From assembly GCA_031278095.1 (NCBI GenBank), contig JAITLC010000068.1, forward strand, positions 1-39,086: DNA of 39,086 nucleotides, written 5' to 3'. The DNA comes from Treponema sp. (GTDB lineage Bacteria > Spirochaetota > Spirochaetia > Treponematales > Breznakiellaceae). Below, one piece after another: positions 23,543 through 31,421 of this stretch. The notes beneath the pieces are model-generated. The model saw only the letters and a list, made by a program, of their open reading frames with translations, made no database searches and had not been told where the DNA came from. How positions within the stretch are numbered: the stretch's first letter is position 1; each line of letters starts with the position of its first letter. A program made the translations under genes and the position numbers.

Positions 23543-25518
23543 AAATAGAAAATCCTGGATTTTTCCATAAACCACTGTTGACTGTTATGTGTGCAGGTCT
23601 TATGGGCCTTTCTTTTCTCTGCCATGTATATCTTAACCATCTCAAGATGGAAAAAATTTTGGCGCCCATCCACATCAATGTGGAAATTGCAAAAAACTAT
23701 GCTTCCGGTATTTCCATTGCCGCCAACGATCAGCGGCTCTATTACCCCAAACCTACAGGCTGCAACGATCTTGAACATACCGTTCTGCACCAGAAGATCC
23801 CGGAAGATACCTGGATACAGGCGCTCTTTCTCCGTCTTCCCGGCAGCGAGTCTGAGGAAACCATTGACGCCATTGACAGTCTCAGTGTTTTTATCGGGAG
23901 CAAGGTTTTTTATTATTCGGCAGAAGATATCAAGAATTTTGAAAGCTCCTCCGAAGACGGTTACCGGCTTTTAAGGCTTCCTGCCATATACCGGAAAACC
24001 ATACTCAAGAATTGGGTGAACTGGTACGGCTATTACAATTTTTTTATCAGGACGTTGTGCGATCTTTTGTTTTTTCCGGTAAAGTATCTCTTTGTGTACC
24101 TGTTTCTCGCCCTTCTTGTGCTGCTCAATAGGGATAGAATCGCTGCCATGTACAAAAAGGCGGCGGCAGGAAGGCATACCGAAGTCTTTATAGTTATTCT
24201 AATAACGCTTTTCGGCTTTATGCTGAGGATAAACGGTTTTGTGCGGTATTCCGCCTGGTATGACGAACTTAATCAGGTCTGTACCGCATCAAGCCCCCAT
24301 ATACCGTTTCTATATATTTTTAGCGATCCGGGGAATCCGCCGTTCTACTTTTTGCTTCTCCGTCTCTGGTTTTCGCTTACAGGCTGGACGGAGGAAAGCG
24401 GACGGCTGCTCTCCGTACTGCTGGGCACCGCGGCCATCCTTTCAATGTACCTGTTTGTCAGGGCCTTTGCAGGCAAAAGGCCCGCGCTTCTGGCAGCCCT
24501 GTTCAGCGCCGTCAGCACCCACCTTGCCGGCTACTCGCAGGAGATGCGCTGCTATATCCTTTTGATTTTCCTCGCCCCCCTTACCGCGTATTTCTTCATC
24601 AGGTTTTTGAAAAACGGCGGCGCCGTCAATGCCGCGGCATATACTGTCCTGGGAATTTTTGTTGCCAATACCCATTATTTCGGAGTCATATTCATAATGA
24701 CCAATTTTGTTTTCTATATATTATATATGTTAAAAGACCGGGAGCATGGAAAGAAAAAAATACTCCTCTTTTTCCTTGAGAATATTGTTATAGGCATTTT
24801 TTTCCTGCCTTACTTTCTCCTTACGTCCCTCAATCGGGCTCTGCTGGACACGGGCTTTAACACCCAGATCAGCAGGCCCACTCTTGAGTTTTATATTGCC
24901 TTTCTCTGTATTGCAGGCTTTCTGTTACTGTTTCTGTACTTCAAAAAAACCGGAGCCCCGCTGTTTTTGGGAGAAAGCCGGGAACAAACCCCGTTCTTTG
25001 ACTATATACTTGTTACTCCGGCATGTATATTTTTGATTGCCTTTGTTTTTTCATTCCTGAGGCCCGTCATTTCCTGGAAGTACCTCGTTGTGTGTCTGCC
25101 TTTTATTATGATTGCCGTTAGTCTCGTGGGCACGGATTTTATTTTCCGCAGGAACTTTGTAATTCCGGGCATCGTACTTTCTTATGCCTTCCTGATTGTT
25201 TTATACCAGGCGGAACCGGGAGGGAATTACGATGTGTATAAAGCCAATCAAATCTATATTACTTCCGATATTGAAGCGCATCCGCAAAGATCCGCAAGCC
25301 TGATTGGGAAGCCTGAATATATTGATTTTTACCGGCTTCCCCGTTTTCCCTTATATGCGGAAGACGGCAGCGCCGACATTGTCTATATCAATCCGGTTTA
25401 TGCCGATGAACAGGAAACCTATGAGATACTGGCCCGTTCTTCCCTCAACGATTCCGGCCTGCTCAAGATTATCTCCGATGACAGGCGGGTGATCTTCAAG
25501 AAATTCCTCCGAAGATAA
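23539..25518 (+). CDS. GT-C family membrane glycosyltransferase (PMT/ArnT-like)
   Basis: The 659-residue protein is a multi-pass GT-C glycosyltransferase of the PMT_2/ArnT kind. The catalytic Asp-Glu pair lies in RYSAWYDELNQ (about residue 240), and NPPFYFLLLRLW matches the second motif of the family. LAGYSQEMRCYIL and ANTHYFGVIFI are further typical segments. Before the core sit a membrane anchor (about 13-32) and an extra soluble region of about 140 residues that I do not recognise. It would move a hexose from a polyprenyl phosphate to a protein, lipid or glycan outside the membrane. It overlaps the Dpm1-like gene. The acceptor is unknown. Confidence 0.85.
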   Translation: MKIENPGFFHKPLLTVMCAGLMGLSFLCHVYLNHLKMEKILAPIHINVEIAKNYASGISIAANDQRLYYPKPTGCNDLEHTVLHQKIPEDTWIQALFLRLPGSESEETIDAIDSLSVFIGSKVFYYSAEDIKNFESSSEDGYRLLRLPAIYRKTILKNWVNWYGYYNFFIRTLCDLLFFPVKYLFVYLFLALLVLLNRDRIAAMYKKAAAGRHTEVFIVILITLFGFMLRINGFVRYSAWYDELNQVCTASSPHIPFLYIFSDPGNPPFYFLLLRLWFSLTGWTEESGRLLSVLLGTAAILSMYLFVRAFAGKRPALLAALFSAVSTHLAGYSQEMRCYILLIFLAPLTAYFFIRFLKNGGAVNAAAYTVLGIFVANTHYFGVIFIMTNFVFYILYMLKDREHGKKKILLFFLENIVIGIFFLPYFLLTSLNRALLDTGFNTQISRPTLEFYIAFLCIAGFLLLFLYFKKTGAPLFLGESREQTPFFDYILVTPACIFLIAFVFSFLRPVISWKYLVVCLPFIMIAVSLVGTDFIFRRNFVIPGIVLSYAFLIVLYQAEPGGNYDVYKANQIYITSDIEAHPQRSASLIGKPEYIDFYRLPRFPLYAEDGSADIVYINPVYADEQETYEILARSSLNDSGLLKIISDDRRVIFKKFLRR

Positions 25519-25568
25519 AAACAGCGGGCATGTCCGGAGATTTCAGTTTTCCTGCATGTCTATTTTTC

Positions 25569-25596
25569 TTGCCTTTTCCAAAGTTTGTAGTATAAT
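25569..25596 (+). promoter_or_regulatory. Promoter of the glutamate synthase-like gene
   Basis: TTGCCT (25569-25574), a 16-base spacer, then TATAAT (25591-25596). Transcription would start near 25603, at the foot of the following hairpin. Confidence 0.7.
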
Positions 25597-25599
25597 GAG

Positions 25600-25632
25600 C
25601 CTGTTTCGAAACCCGGTTGGTTTTGAAACAGG
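25600..25632 (+). repeat. 5' leader palindrome at the transcription start
   Basis: CCTGTTTCGAAACC (25600-25613) pairs with GGTTTTGAAACAGG (25619-25632) around CGGTT. The single non-Watson-Crick position is a G-U pair in RNA. It lies at the expected mRNA 5' end. Confidence 0.75.
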
Positions 25633-25650
25633 TTCTAATGGCTTTTCGCC

Positions 25651-25669
25651 GTGTAAAGGAGGATTACAC
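25651..25669 (+). promoter_or_regulatory. Hairpin with AGGAGG in its loop
   Basis: GTGTAA (25651-25656) pairs with TTACAC (25664-25669) and the loop is AGGAGGA. The likely true ribosome binding site (AAGGAG) lies further downstream, next to ATG 25688. A 17-codon reading frame (25638-25691) also crosses this stretch. Confidence 0.4.
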
Positions 25670-25687
25670 ACTTATAAGGAGTAGACT

Positions 25688-27280
25688 ATGAATCTACAGC
25701 GTCCCAATGGCAACGATGCGACAAGAAGCGCAAACCGTTCCCACAGCGTAGTCCCCTCAAGCGGACTGTGTTCCCGCTGCATCGACGGATGCAAGGGAAA
25801 CTGCGAAATTTTCAAGGCTTCCTACCGGGGCCGGGAACTGATCTATCCGGGCCCATTCGGAGAGATAACAGCCGGGGGAGACAAGGATTACCCTGTCGAT
25901 TATTCCCACCTCAACATTCAGGGCTACGCGCAGGGAGCCGAAGGCCTGTCTGCCGGTACCCCTGCCGATCCGGATCATGCCCGTTTCCCGCTGGTGGATA
26001 CGGAAACCGAATACGGCTGGGACAAAAAAGTCAGGATGAGCATGCCCGTCTTTACCGGGGCCTTGGGTTCTACGGAAATAGCCCGCAAGAACTGGGAACA
26101 CTTTGCCGTCGGAGCGGCCCTGTCCGGGGTTACCATCGTCTGCGGGGAGAATGTATGCGGCATCGATCCCGCACTGGAACTTTCCGCCGCCAAAAAAGTT
26201 GTCAGGGCGCCGGATATGGATCGGCGTATCGAGGCCTACAGGAAGTACCATTCCGGCAAAGGGGAGATCCTCATACAGATGAACGTAGAGGACACCAATC
26301 TGGGAGTGGCGGAATACATCATCGAAAAACACAAGATCGAAACCATAGAGTTGAAGTGGGGACAGGGAGCCAAGTGTATCGGCGGGGAAATAAAGGTGGC
26401 CCAACTGGAACGGGCGCTGGAACTGCAGCGCCGGGGTTATATTGTTACCCCCGATCCTTCAGATCCCATCATTCAGGCATCCTACAAGGATGGGGCAATC
26501 AGGGAATTTGAACGCCACAGCCGTCTGGGATTTGTTACCGAAGAAGGCTTCATGAAGGAAGTCGAGCGCCTCCGGGGCCTGGGCTACAAGCGCATCACCC
26601 TGAAGACAGGAGCCTACAGCCTTAAGGAGCTTGCCATGGCTCTCAAGTACTGTTCCAGGGCAAAGATCGACCTCCTCACTATTGACGGCGCATCGGGAGG
26701 CACAGGCATGAGCCCCTGGCGCATGATGGAAGAGTGGGGCGTTCCTTCCCTCTACCTCCACGCCGCGGCCTGGGACTACGCCTCGATTCTGACGGCCCGT
26801 GGGGAACGTGTGCCGGATCTGGCCTTTGCCGGCGGATTCAGTTCAGAAGACGGCATCTTCAAAGCCATGGCCCTGGGAGCCCCCTATGTAAAGGCGGTCT
26901 GCATGGGACGGGCACTGATGATCCCCGGTATGGTTGGCAAAAACATCGCCCAGTGGATCAAGGACGGCGCTTTACCCAAGAATGTGTCCGAATATGGGCA
27001 AAAACCGGAGGAGATCTTTGTCAATTACGAAAAGGTGAAGGATATGGTCGGCTCTGCGGAAATCAAAAATATCCCGCTGGGGGCCGTCGGCATATACAGC
27101 TATGCGGATAAACTCAAGGTAGGACTCCAGCAGCTTATGGCCGGCGCCCGGCGCTTCAATCTTTCCGTGATCAGCCGGAAAGATCTCATGTCCCTTACCG
27201 AAGAGTGTACCAAAGTTACGGGGATACCCTACCTTATGGACTGTTACCGGGATGAGGCCCTCAAGATTCTGAAGGGCTGA
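25688..27280 (+). CDS. FMN-binding glutamate synthase-like protein
   Basis: The 530-residue protein resembles the FMN-containing synthase domain of glutamate synthase (stand-alone type). Key segments are IELKWGQGAK, LLTIDGASGGTGMSPW and LAFAGGFSSEDGIFKAMALGA, with MGRALMIPGM (FMN phosphate site). The N-terminus holds a Cys cluster, CSRCIDGCKGNC (about 28-39), that could bind Fe-S. It lacks the GATase domain of full GltB, and no gltD lies near, so it probably takes electrons from another partner or catalyses a related amine transfer. AAGGAG lies 7 bases before ATG 25688. The gene is monocistronic, from its own promoter to a clear terminator. Confidence 0.82.
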   Translation: MNLQRPNGNDATRSANRSHSVVPSSGLCSRCIDGCKGNCEIFKASYRGRELIYPGPFGEITAGGDKDYPVDYSHLNIQGYAQGAEGLSAGTPADPDHARFPLVDTETEYGWDKKVRMSMPVFTGALGSTEIARKNWEHFAVGAALSGVTIVCGENVCGIDPALELSAAKKVVRAPDMDRRIEAYRKYHSGKGEILIQMNVEDTNLGVAEYIIEKHKIETIELKWGQGAKCIGGEIKVAQLERALELQRRGYIVTPDPSDPIIQASYKDGAIREFERHSRLGFVTEEGFMKEVERLRGLGYKRITLKTGAYSLKELAMALKYCSRAKIDLLTIDGASGGTGMSPWRMMEEWGVPSLYLHAAAWDYASILTARGERVPDLAFAGGFSSEDGIFKAMALGAPYVKAVCMGRALMIPGMVGKNIAQWIKDGALPKNVSEYGQKPEEIFVNYEKVKDMVGSAEIKNIPLGAVGIYSYADKLKVGLQQLMAGARRFNLSVISRKDLMSLTEECTKVTGIPYLMDCYRDEALKILKG

Positions 27281-27332
27281 TTCGCAGGTCCGGGTTCATA
27301 CTTCGGAGTTTGCTTCCGGGTATCTTCATTTT

Positions 27333-27378
27333 GGAAACGCTGACTGGTATCATTTAATCAGCGTTTCCTTAGTTTTAT
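27333..27378 (+). terminator. Intrinsic terminator of the glutamate synthase-like gene
   Basis: GGAAACGCTGA (27333-27343) pairs perfectly with TCAGCGTTTCC (27358-27368), followed by TTAGTTTTATCT. Confidence 0.75.
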
Positions 27379-27422
27379 CTGAAAACCGAGAAATTCCAAG
27401 AGCCGGTGAACCCCACCCTCGA

Positions 27423-27439
27423 CCGGGTTTTGAAACCGG
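27423..27439. repeat. Short palindrome similar to the leader family
   Basis: CCGGGTTTTGAAACCGG contains GGTTT/AAACC arms and resembles the right arm of 25619-25632. It lies upstream of the tetR promoter, not after it. Confidence 0.35.
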
Positions 27440-27500
27440 TTCTTTCAATTGAAATATCATATTTTTTTTTCGAAATTTTCAAAAAAACCTGTTTTCCCTG

Positions 27501-27545
27501 TTGCCATTCTTTTTACAAGTTGTTATTATATTGTTACCGAACGGT
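27501..27545 (+). promoter_or_regulatory. tetR promoter and probable autorepression site
   Basis: TTGCCA (27501-27506), a 17-base spacer and TATTAT (27524-27529). ACCG-AA-CGGT (27536-27545) lies at the expected start point, flanked by GTT and AAC, and is a likely operator for the regulator itself. Confidence 0.6.
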
Positions 27546-27578
27546 CGTAAACATGGTTTAGACCTGACGGAGAAAATA

Positions 27579-28847
27579 ATGACAAACCAGGACATAGTCA
27601 AAGCCGCCCTCAGGGTGTGGGGACGGGAACTTTACACGAATACCAGCCTCTCTCAGGTTGCCGGGGAACTGGGGGTGAGTAAACCCGCTCTGTACCGGCA
27701 TTTTGAGAACAAGGAGGCCCTTCTCAAGGCCATGTATGACTATTTTTTTGACGATTATGTTGCCCATATCAAACCGGGCCTTGAACAGGCCATGGCGACA
27801 AAGAACATCTGGGAGAGCATGGTTGTTATGATCCGGGTTTTGACGGATTACTTTGCCAGAAATGCGGATCTTTTTATCTTTGCCCTGATTGAGGTCTATG
27901 GTAACACGGAACAGAAGAACATGGCGCTGCCCATGCGGGAACGGGGCCTGGATATGGCGGCTTTCATCCATCACAACTTCCACATAATGAAGGAGAATCC
28001 TTCCCGAATCCAGATGATCGTCTCCACCATCATTTTACGGCTGGCAAGTTTTCACAAAGAGGAGCTTAAACGCGGGGAAACGCCGGGGGAAGAACAGATC
28101 CGTTCCCTTATCGTGTCGCTGGAAAAATGGATAACCGTAGGTTTGGACTTAAACCGGGAAGTGATAGACCGGATGGATTATGAAAGGTTGGAGGCCGGTG
28201 TTTCCGGCCTGAGTCTGGGGGCCATTGATGATGGGGAGCTGATCAAGGCGGTTGCCTCCGTGGTAGCCGGGGTGGGACCCTGGAATGCCTCCATGGAGAT
28301 GGTGGCCCAGCGTTCGGGCCTCAGCAAGAGCGGCCTTTATGCCCATTTTAAAAGCAAACAGGATATGATGCGGCAGCTTTTCATGACGGAATTCAGCCGT
28401 ATCATCGCCTTTGCCGAAGAAGGCATCCGGCAGTCCGAGGTTCCCGAGGAACAGCTCTATCTGGGGCTCTACTCCATAACAAGCTATCTGCGTCAAAGAC
28501 CCGAAATTCTTGCGGCGATGGACTGGATACGGACACGCCGCCTGGATCCGGGCCGGCTAGACCCCCCCCCTCCTCATTTTTTCAGTGTCTTTCGGAATGT
28601 CAGGCTGCCCATTGAGGACTGGAGTAGTAACAAGGCCCCCGGAGAAGAGGACGGGCCATCGGGCGATTCGGAAGAAGATTTGATCAATCAGTGGATCCTC
28701 TTCCTTACTTTGAATATGCTAATGCACCGTCCGGAAGGTATGGCCTTTGCGGATTTTCCAAACAGCAGCATCCGGGCGCTTTACCGTTTTATCACCCTGG
28801 GGCTGAAAGGATATAAAGATATATCGAATGAAAGTAATGTATTATAA
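27579..28847 (+). CDS. Tandem TetR-family transcriptional regulator
   Basis: The 422-residue protein contains two TetR N-terminal DNA-binding domains in one chain. The first (about 4-50) has LSQVAGELGVSKPALYRHF. The second (about 218-265) has MEMVAQRSGLSKSGLYAHF. Each is followed by its own helical segment of 100 residues or more, so one chain may mimic a TetR dimer. ATG 27579 has GGAG at a good distance; an upstream in-frame ATG at 27501 would include the promoter. It likely represses itself and the efflux operon just downstream (AcrR-like). A C9 run at 28562-28570 encodes DPPP near residue 330 and is prone to slippage. Ligand unknown. Confidence 0.85.
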   Translation: MTNQDIVKAALRVWGRELYTNTSLSQVAGELGVSKPALYRHFENKEALLKAMYDYFFDDYVAHIKPGLEQAMATKNIWESMVVMIRVLTDYFARNADLFIFALIEVYGNTEQKNMALPMRERGLDMAAFIHHNFHIMKENPSRIQMIVSTIILRLASFHKEELKRGETPGEEQIRSLIVSLEKWITVGLDLNREVIDRMDYERLEAGVSGLSLGAIDDGELIKAVASVVAGVGPWNASMEMVAQRSGLSKSGLYAHFKSKQDMMRQLFMTEFSRIIAFAEEGIRQSEVPEEQLYLGLYSITSYLRQRPEILAAMDWIRTRRLDPGRLDPPPPHFFSVFRNVRLPIEDWSSNKAPGEEDGPSGDSEEDLINQWILFLTLNMLMHRPEGMAFADFPNSSIRALYRFITLGLKGYKDISNESNVL

Positions 28848-28870
28848 TCGGCAACAAGCCGTAACAGGTC

Positions 28871-28957
28871 GCGCCTATGCGGGCCTGATATTTATGGGCC
28901 GCAAGGTCCGGCGCCGTCCGGAAGCATTCGGTGAAATTCACGTTTCAACCGTCCGGC
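28871..28957 (+). promoter_or_regulatory. Stem-loop and repeated CCG-NN-CGG sites before tolC-like gene
   Basis: GCGCC (28871-28875) with GGCGC (28910-28914), and GCGGGCC (28879-28885) with GGGCCGC (28896-28902; one mismatch), form a stem-loop. GCCGTCCGGA (28913-28922) and ACCGTCCGGC (28948-28957) resemble ACCGAACGGT at the tetR promoter, so they may be regulator sites. Confidence 0.4.
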
Positions 28958-28973
28958 GCGAAGGAGCTGTACA

Positions 28974-30449
28974 ATGATGTATAAACTACGCCTGAGGGGG
29001 GGGATTCTGTCCGTCCTGCTTCCGGTCCTTCTGCCTCTGGGAGCAGTTTTTGCCCAGGAAGAGATTCAGGAAAGCGCTGTCCGCCGCATCGGTGTTGACG
29101 AGGCGGTAGCCCTGGCGCTTAAAAACAACCTCAGCCTGAAAAGCCGGCAAGTAGAAGTGAATACCAAAAAGCGTAACAGCGATACTTCCTGGAAAAGTTT
29201 TATACCCGGTATTCAGGCAGGCGCGAGTCTCATTGGGGATAATGAAAAAACCACCAGTTCCGGAATTGCCGCCATTGCCCCTTCCGGATTGATAGCGGGC
29301 ATGCCGCTTCCCCCGAATGCCGGCCTTCCCCCCGGGACCGACATTTATTTAAGCGCTCCGTATTCGATCGATCTTCCCCGGTGGCATATTGCCGGGCAGA
29401 TTCAGGTGTCCCTGAACATCAGCGCCGCCATGTTTGAGGCGATGAAGACACTCAGGCTGAACTATCAGGGAGGGCTCATCAGCTACGACAAGGCCAAGAT
29501 CCAGCTTGAACGGGATGTGCGCAAGAGTTACTACCAGATGCTCCTTGTACAGGAACAGGTAGAACTTCTTGTGGAAAGTTTTGCCGCAGCGGAACGGCAG
29601 GCCGCCGTTGCCGAAGCAAACTATCGGGCAGGGCTCGCGCCGGAACTTACCCTGCTGCAGGCCCAGGTCAGCCGGGAGAACATGAAGCCCCAGATAGATC
29701 AGGCGGAAAACGGTCTCAAGGTGCTCTACGCCCAGTTTGCCATGAACCTGGGGCTTCCCTACGATACGCAGTTTGAACTTGTTTCCGCACAGGAAGAGAC
29801 AAACTACATTCCGCTGGATGTGGCGGAACTTGTCCGCAGGGCTTCTACCGGCAAGCCGGACATCAAGGAACTGCGGCACAGCATTTTGACACTCAAGAGC
29901 AGCCGCAAGGCCCAGCTTCTGACCCTCACTCCCGGCCTCTCTTTGAGCTGGAACGGGACTTCCGCATTTATCCAAGATCCCTGGAAGGATAGTTGGTTTG
30001 ACAGTTCCGATAACTGGCAGAAGGGCGGTTCCTTTACCATTGCCCTGGGCTGGAAACTCGACAGCCTCATCCCCTGGAGCACCAGCTTCCAGGCCATCAA
30101 GGATATTGACGACAACATTACCACCGCGGATCTGGGACTGGATCAGGCAATTCAGGGTACGGAAATTGAAGTTTACAATACGGTACTGCAGCTTGAAAAA
30201 ACCAGAATTACCGCGGAAACTCAGCAGAAGGCAATAGACCTTGCGGAAAAGTCTTTCCAGCTTACCGAGGAGGCTTACCGGGCAGGATTGCAGGATCTTC
30301 TGCAGGTGCAGAACGCCGAACTTTCCCTGCGCCAGGCACGGGTACAGATGCTGGAGCAGGAATTTAACTATCGTAACGGTCTTATCGATCTTGAATATTC
30401 CATTGGGGCGCCCTTCGGTACGCTCAGCTCTCAAGGAGGCATAAAATGA
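28974..30449 (+). CDS. TolC-type outer membrane efflux protein
   Basis: The 491-residue protein has a signal peptide (MMYKLRLRGG then LSVLLPVLLPLGAVFA, then QEE) and two outer membrane efflux protein repeats: VDEAVALALKNNLSLKSRQ, then the helical hairpin around LLVEQ-type segments with YRAGLAPELTLLQAQVSREN, and later QLTEEAYRAGLQDLLQVQNAEL. It forms the trimeric outer-membrane channel and periplasmic tunnel of the pump encoded next. AAGGAG lies 7 bases before ATG 28974. A run of eight G (28996-29003) lies within signal-peptide codons 8-10. Its stop overlaps the start of the adaptor gene, so the operon is translationally coupled. Confidence 0.9.
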   Translation: MMYKLRLRGGILSVLLPVLLPLGAVFAQEEIQESAVRRIGVDEAVALALKNNLSLKSRQVEVNTKKRNSDTSWKSFIPGIQAGASLIGDNEKTTSSGIAAIAPSGLIAGMPLPPNAGLPPGTDIYLSAPYSIDLPRWHIAGQIQVSLNISAAMFEAMKTLRLNYQGGLISYDKAKIQLERDVRKSYYQMLLVQEQVELLVESFAAAERQAAVAEANYRAGLAPELTLLQAQVSRENMKPQIDQAENGLKVLYAQFAMNLGLPYDTQFELVSAQEETNYIPLDVAELVRRASTGKPDIKELRHSILTLKSSRKAQLLTLTPGLSLSWNGTSAFIQDPWKDSWFDSSDNWQKGGSFTIALGWKLDSLIPWSTSFQAIKDIDDNITTADLGLDQAIQGTEIEVYNTVLQLEKTRITAETQQKAIDLAEKSFQLTEEAYRAGLQDLLQVQNAELSLRQARVQMLEQEFNYRNGLIDLEYSIGAPFGTLSSQGGIK

Positions 30450-31411
30450 AGGGAGCCAAACTATATGTCCTCATACTCGCCGGTATCCTTCTCCTGACCT
30501 TTTCAGGCTGTGAAAGGATTAAAGAAGCTTACAGTAAACTGGGGCAAGGGCCCGGAAGCGGTCCCGCGGCCCCCGCCGAGGCGCCGGTCTTTGCGGTGAA
30601 CACCACTACTGCTACCCAGGGCCAGATTCGGGACTATATTGCCCTTTCCGGGGATATTGTGGCCGGTTCCACGGTAGATACCTATTCGGACGCGGCAGGA
30701 AAGGTAACACGGCTTTTTGTTTCCGTCGGTTCACGGGTACGTAAAGGCGATCCCATTGCCGAAGTGGATCCCAGCCGGCCGGGCATGAACTATGTGCCGG
30801 GTATCGCTGAGGCTCCTGTGGGGGGTACGGTAGTATCCCTTCCCGCCCAGGTCGGCATGACCATAAGTCAGGCGGTGCCCCTTGCCAGGATTGCCGCGGG
30901 CAGCGCTTTGGAGATAAAACTTTATGTGGCGGAGCGGTTCATCTCCAAGATCAGTATGGGGCTTCCCTGCGAGATAAGCCTCGATGCATGGCCGGGAGAA
31001 GTGTTCCGCGGAACGATCAGCGAGGTGAGCCCTGTGGTGGATCCGGCTTCCCGGACAATGGAAGTACGGGTAAATGTTGATAACCCCGGTTCGCGGCTCA
31101 AGGCCGGAATGTTTGCCAAGGTGAGGATCATCACAGAGCGGAAGAACGGTATTGTCAAGATTCCCGCGGGCGCCCTGATCGAACGTCTCGGGGAAGAGTA
31201 TATTTTTACCGTTGAGGCGGATCCTGAAAACGCAGGCGGCTTTGTTGTGCGCAAAACGATAATAAAACCGGGTATTGTCATTGACGGAGTCATGGAAGTG
31301 CAGGAGGGGCTCGGGGCGGATACGGAAATCGTTGTCCGGGGCCAGACACTGCTCACCGACGGCGCCAGGATCAATATAATAGAAAAAGTGCCGCCCCTGG
31401 CCGCAAACTAA
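30446..31411 (+). CDS. RND efflux periplasmic adaptor lipoprotein (MFP)
   Basis: The 321-residue protein has a lipoprotein signal peptide with lipobox LTFSGC (Cys22), so it is anchored in a membrane facing the periplasm. It has a lipoyl/barrel-sandwich hybrid domain (SGDIVAGSTVDTYSDAAGKV, then VGSRVRKGDPIAEVD), then a beta-barrel (LEIKLYVAERFISKI, and PGEVFRGTISEVSPVVDP) and a membrane-proximal domain. The alpha-hairpin is very short or absent. It links the inner-membrane RND pump to the TolC channel. ATG 30446 overlaps the TolC stop by 4 bases. The gene is about 20 percent shorter than AcrA. Confidence 0.9.
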   Translation: MKGAKLYVLILAGILLLTFSGCERIKEAYSKLGQGPGSGPAAPAEAPVFAVNTTTATQGQIRDYIALSGDIVAGSTVDTYSDAAGKVTRLFVSVGSRVRKGDPIAEVDPSRPGMNYVPGIAEAPVGGTVVSLPAQVGMTISQAVPLARIAAGSALEIKLYVAERFISKISMGLPCEISLDAWPGEVFRGTISEVSPVVDPASRTMEVRVNVDNPGSRLKAGMFAKVRIITERKNGIVKIPAGALIERLGEEYIFTVEADPENAGGFVVRKTIIKPGIVIDGVMEVQEGLGADTEIVVRGQTLLTDGARINIIEKVPPLAAN

Positions 31412-31421
31412 GGAGAACTAT

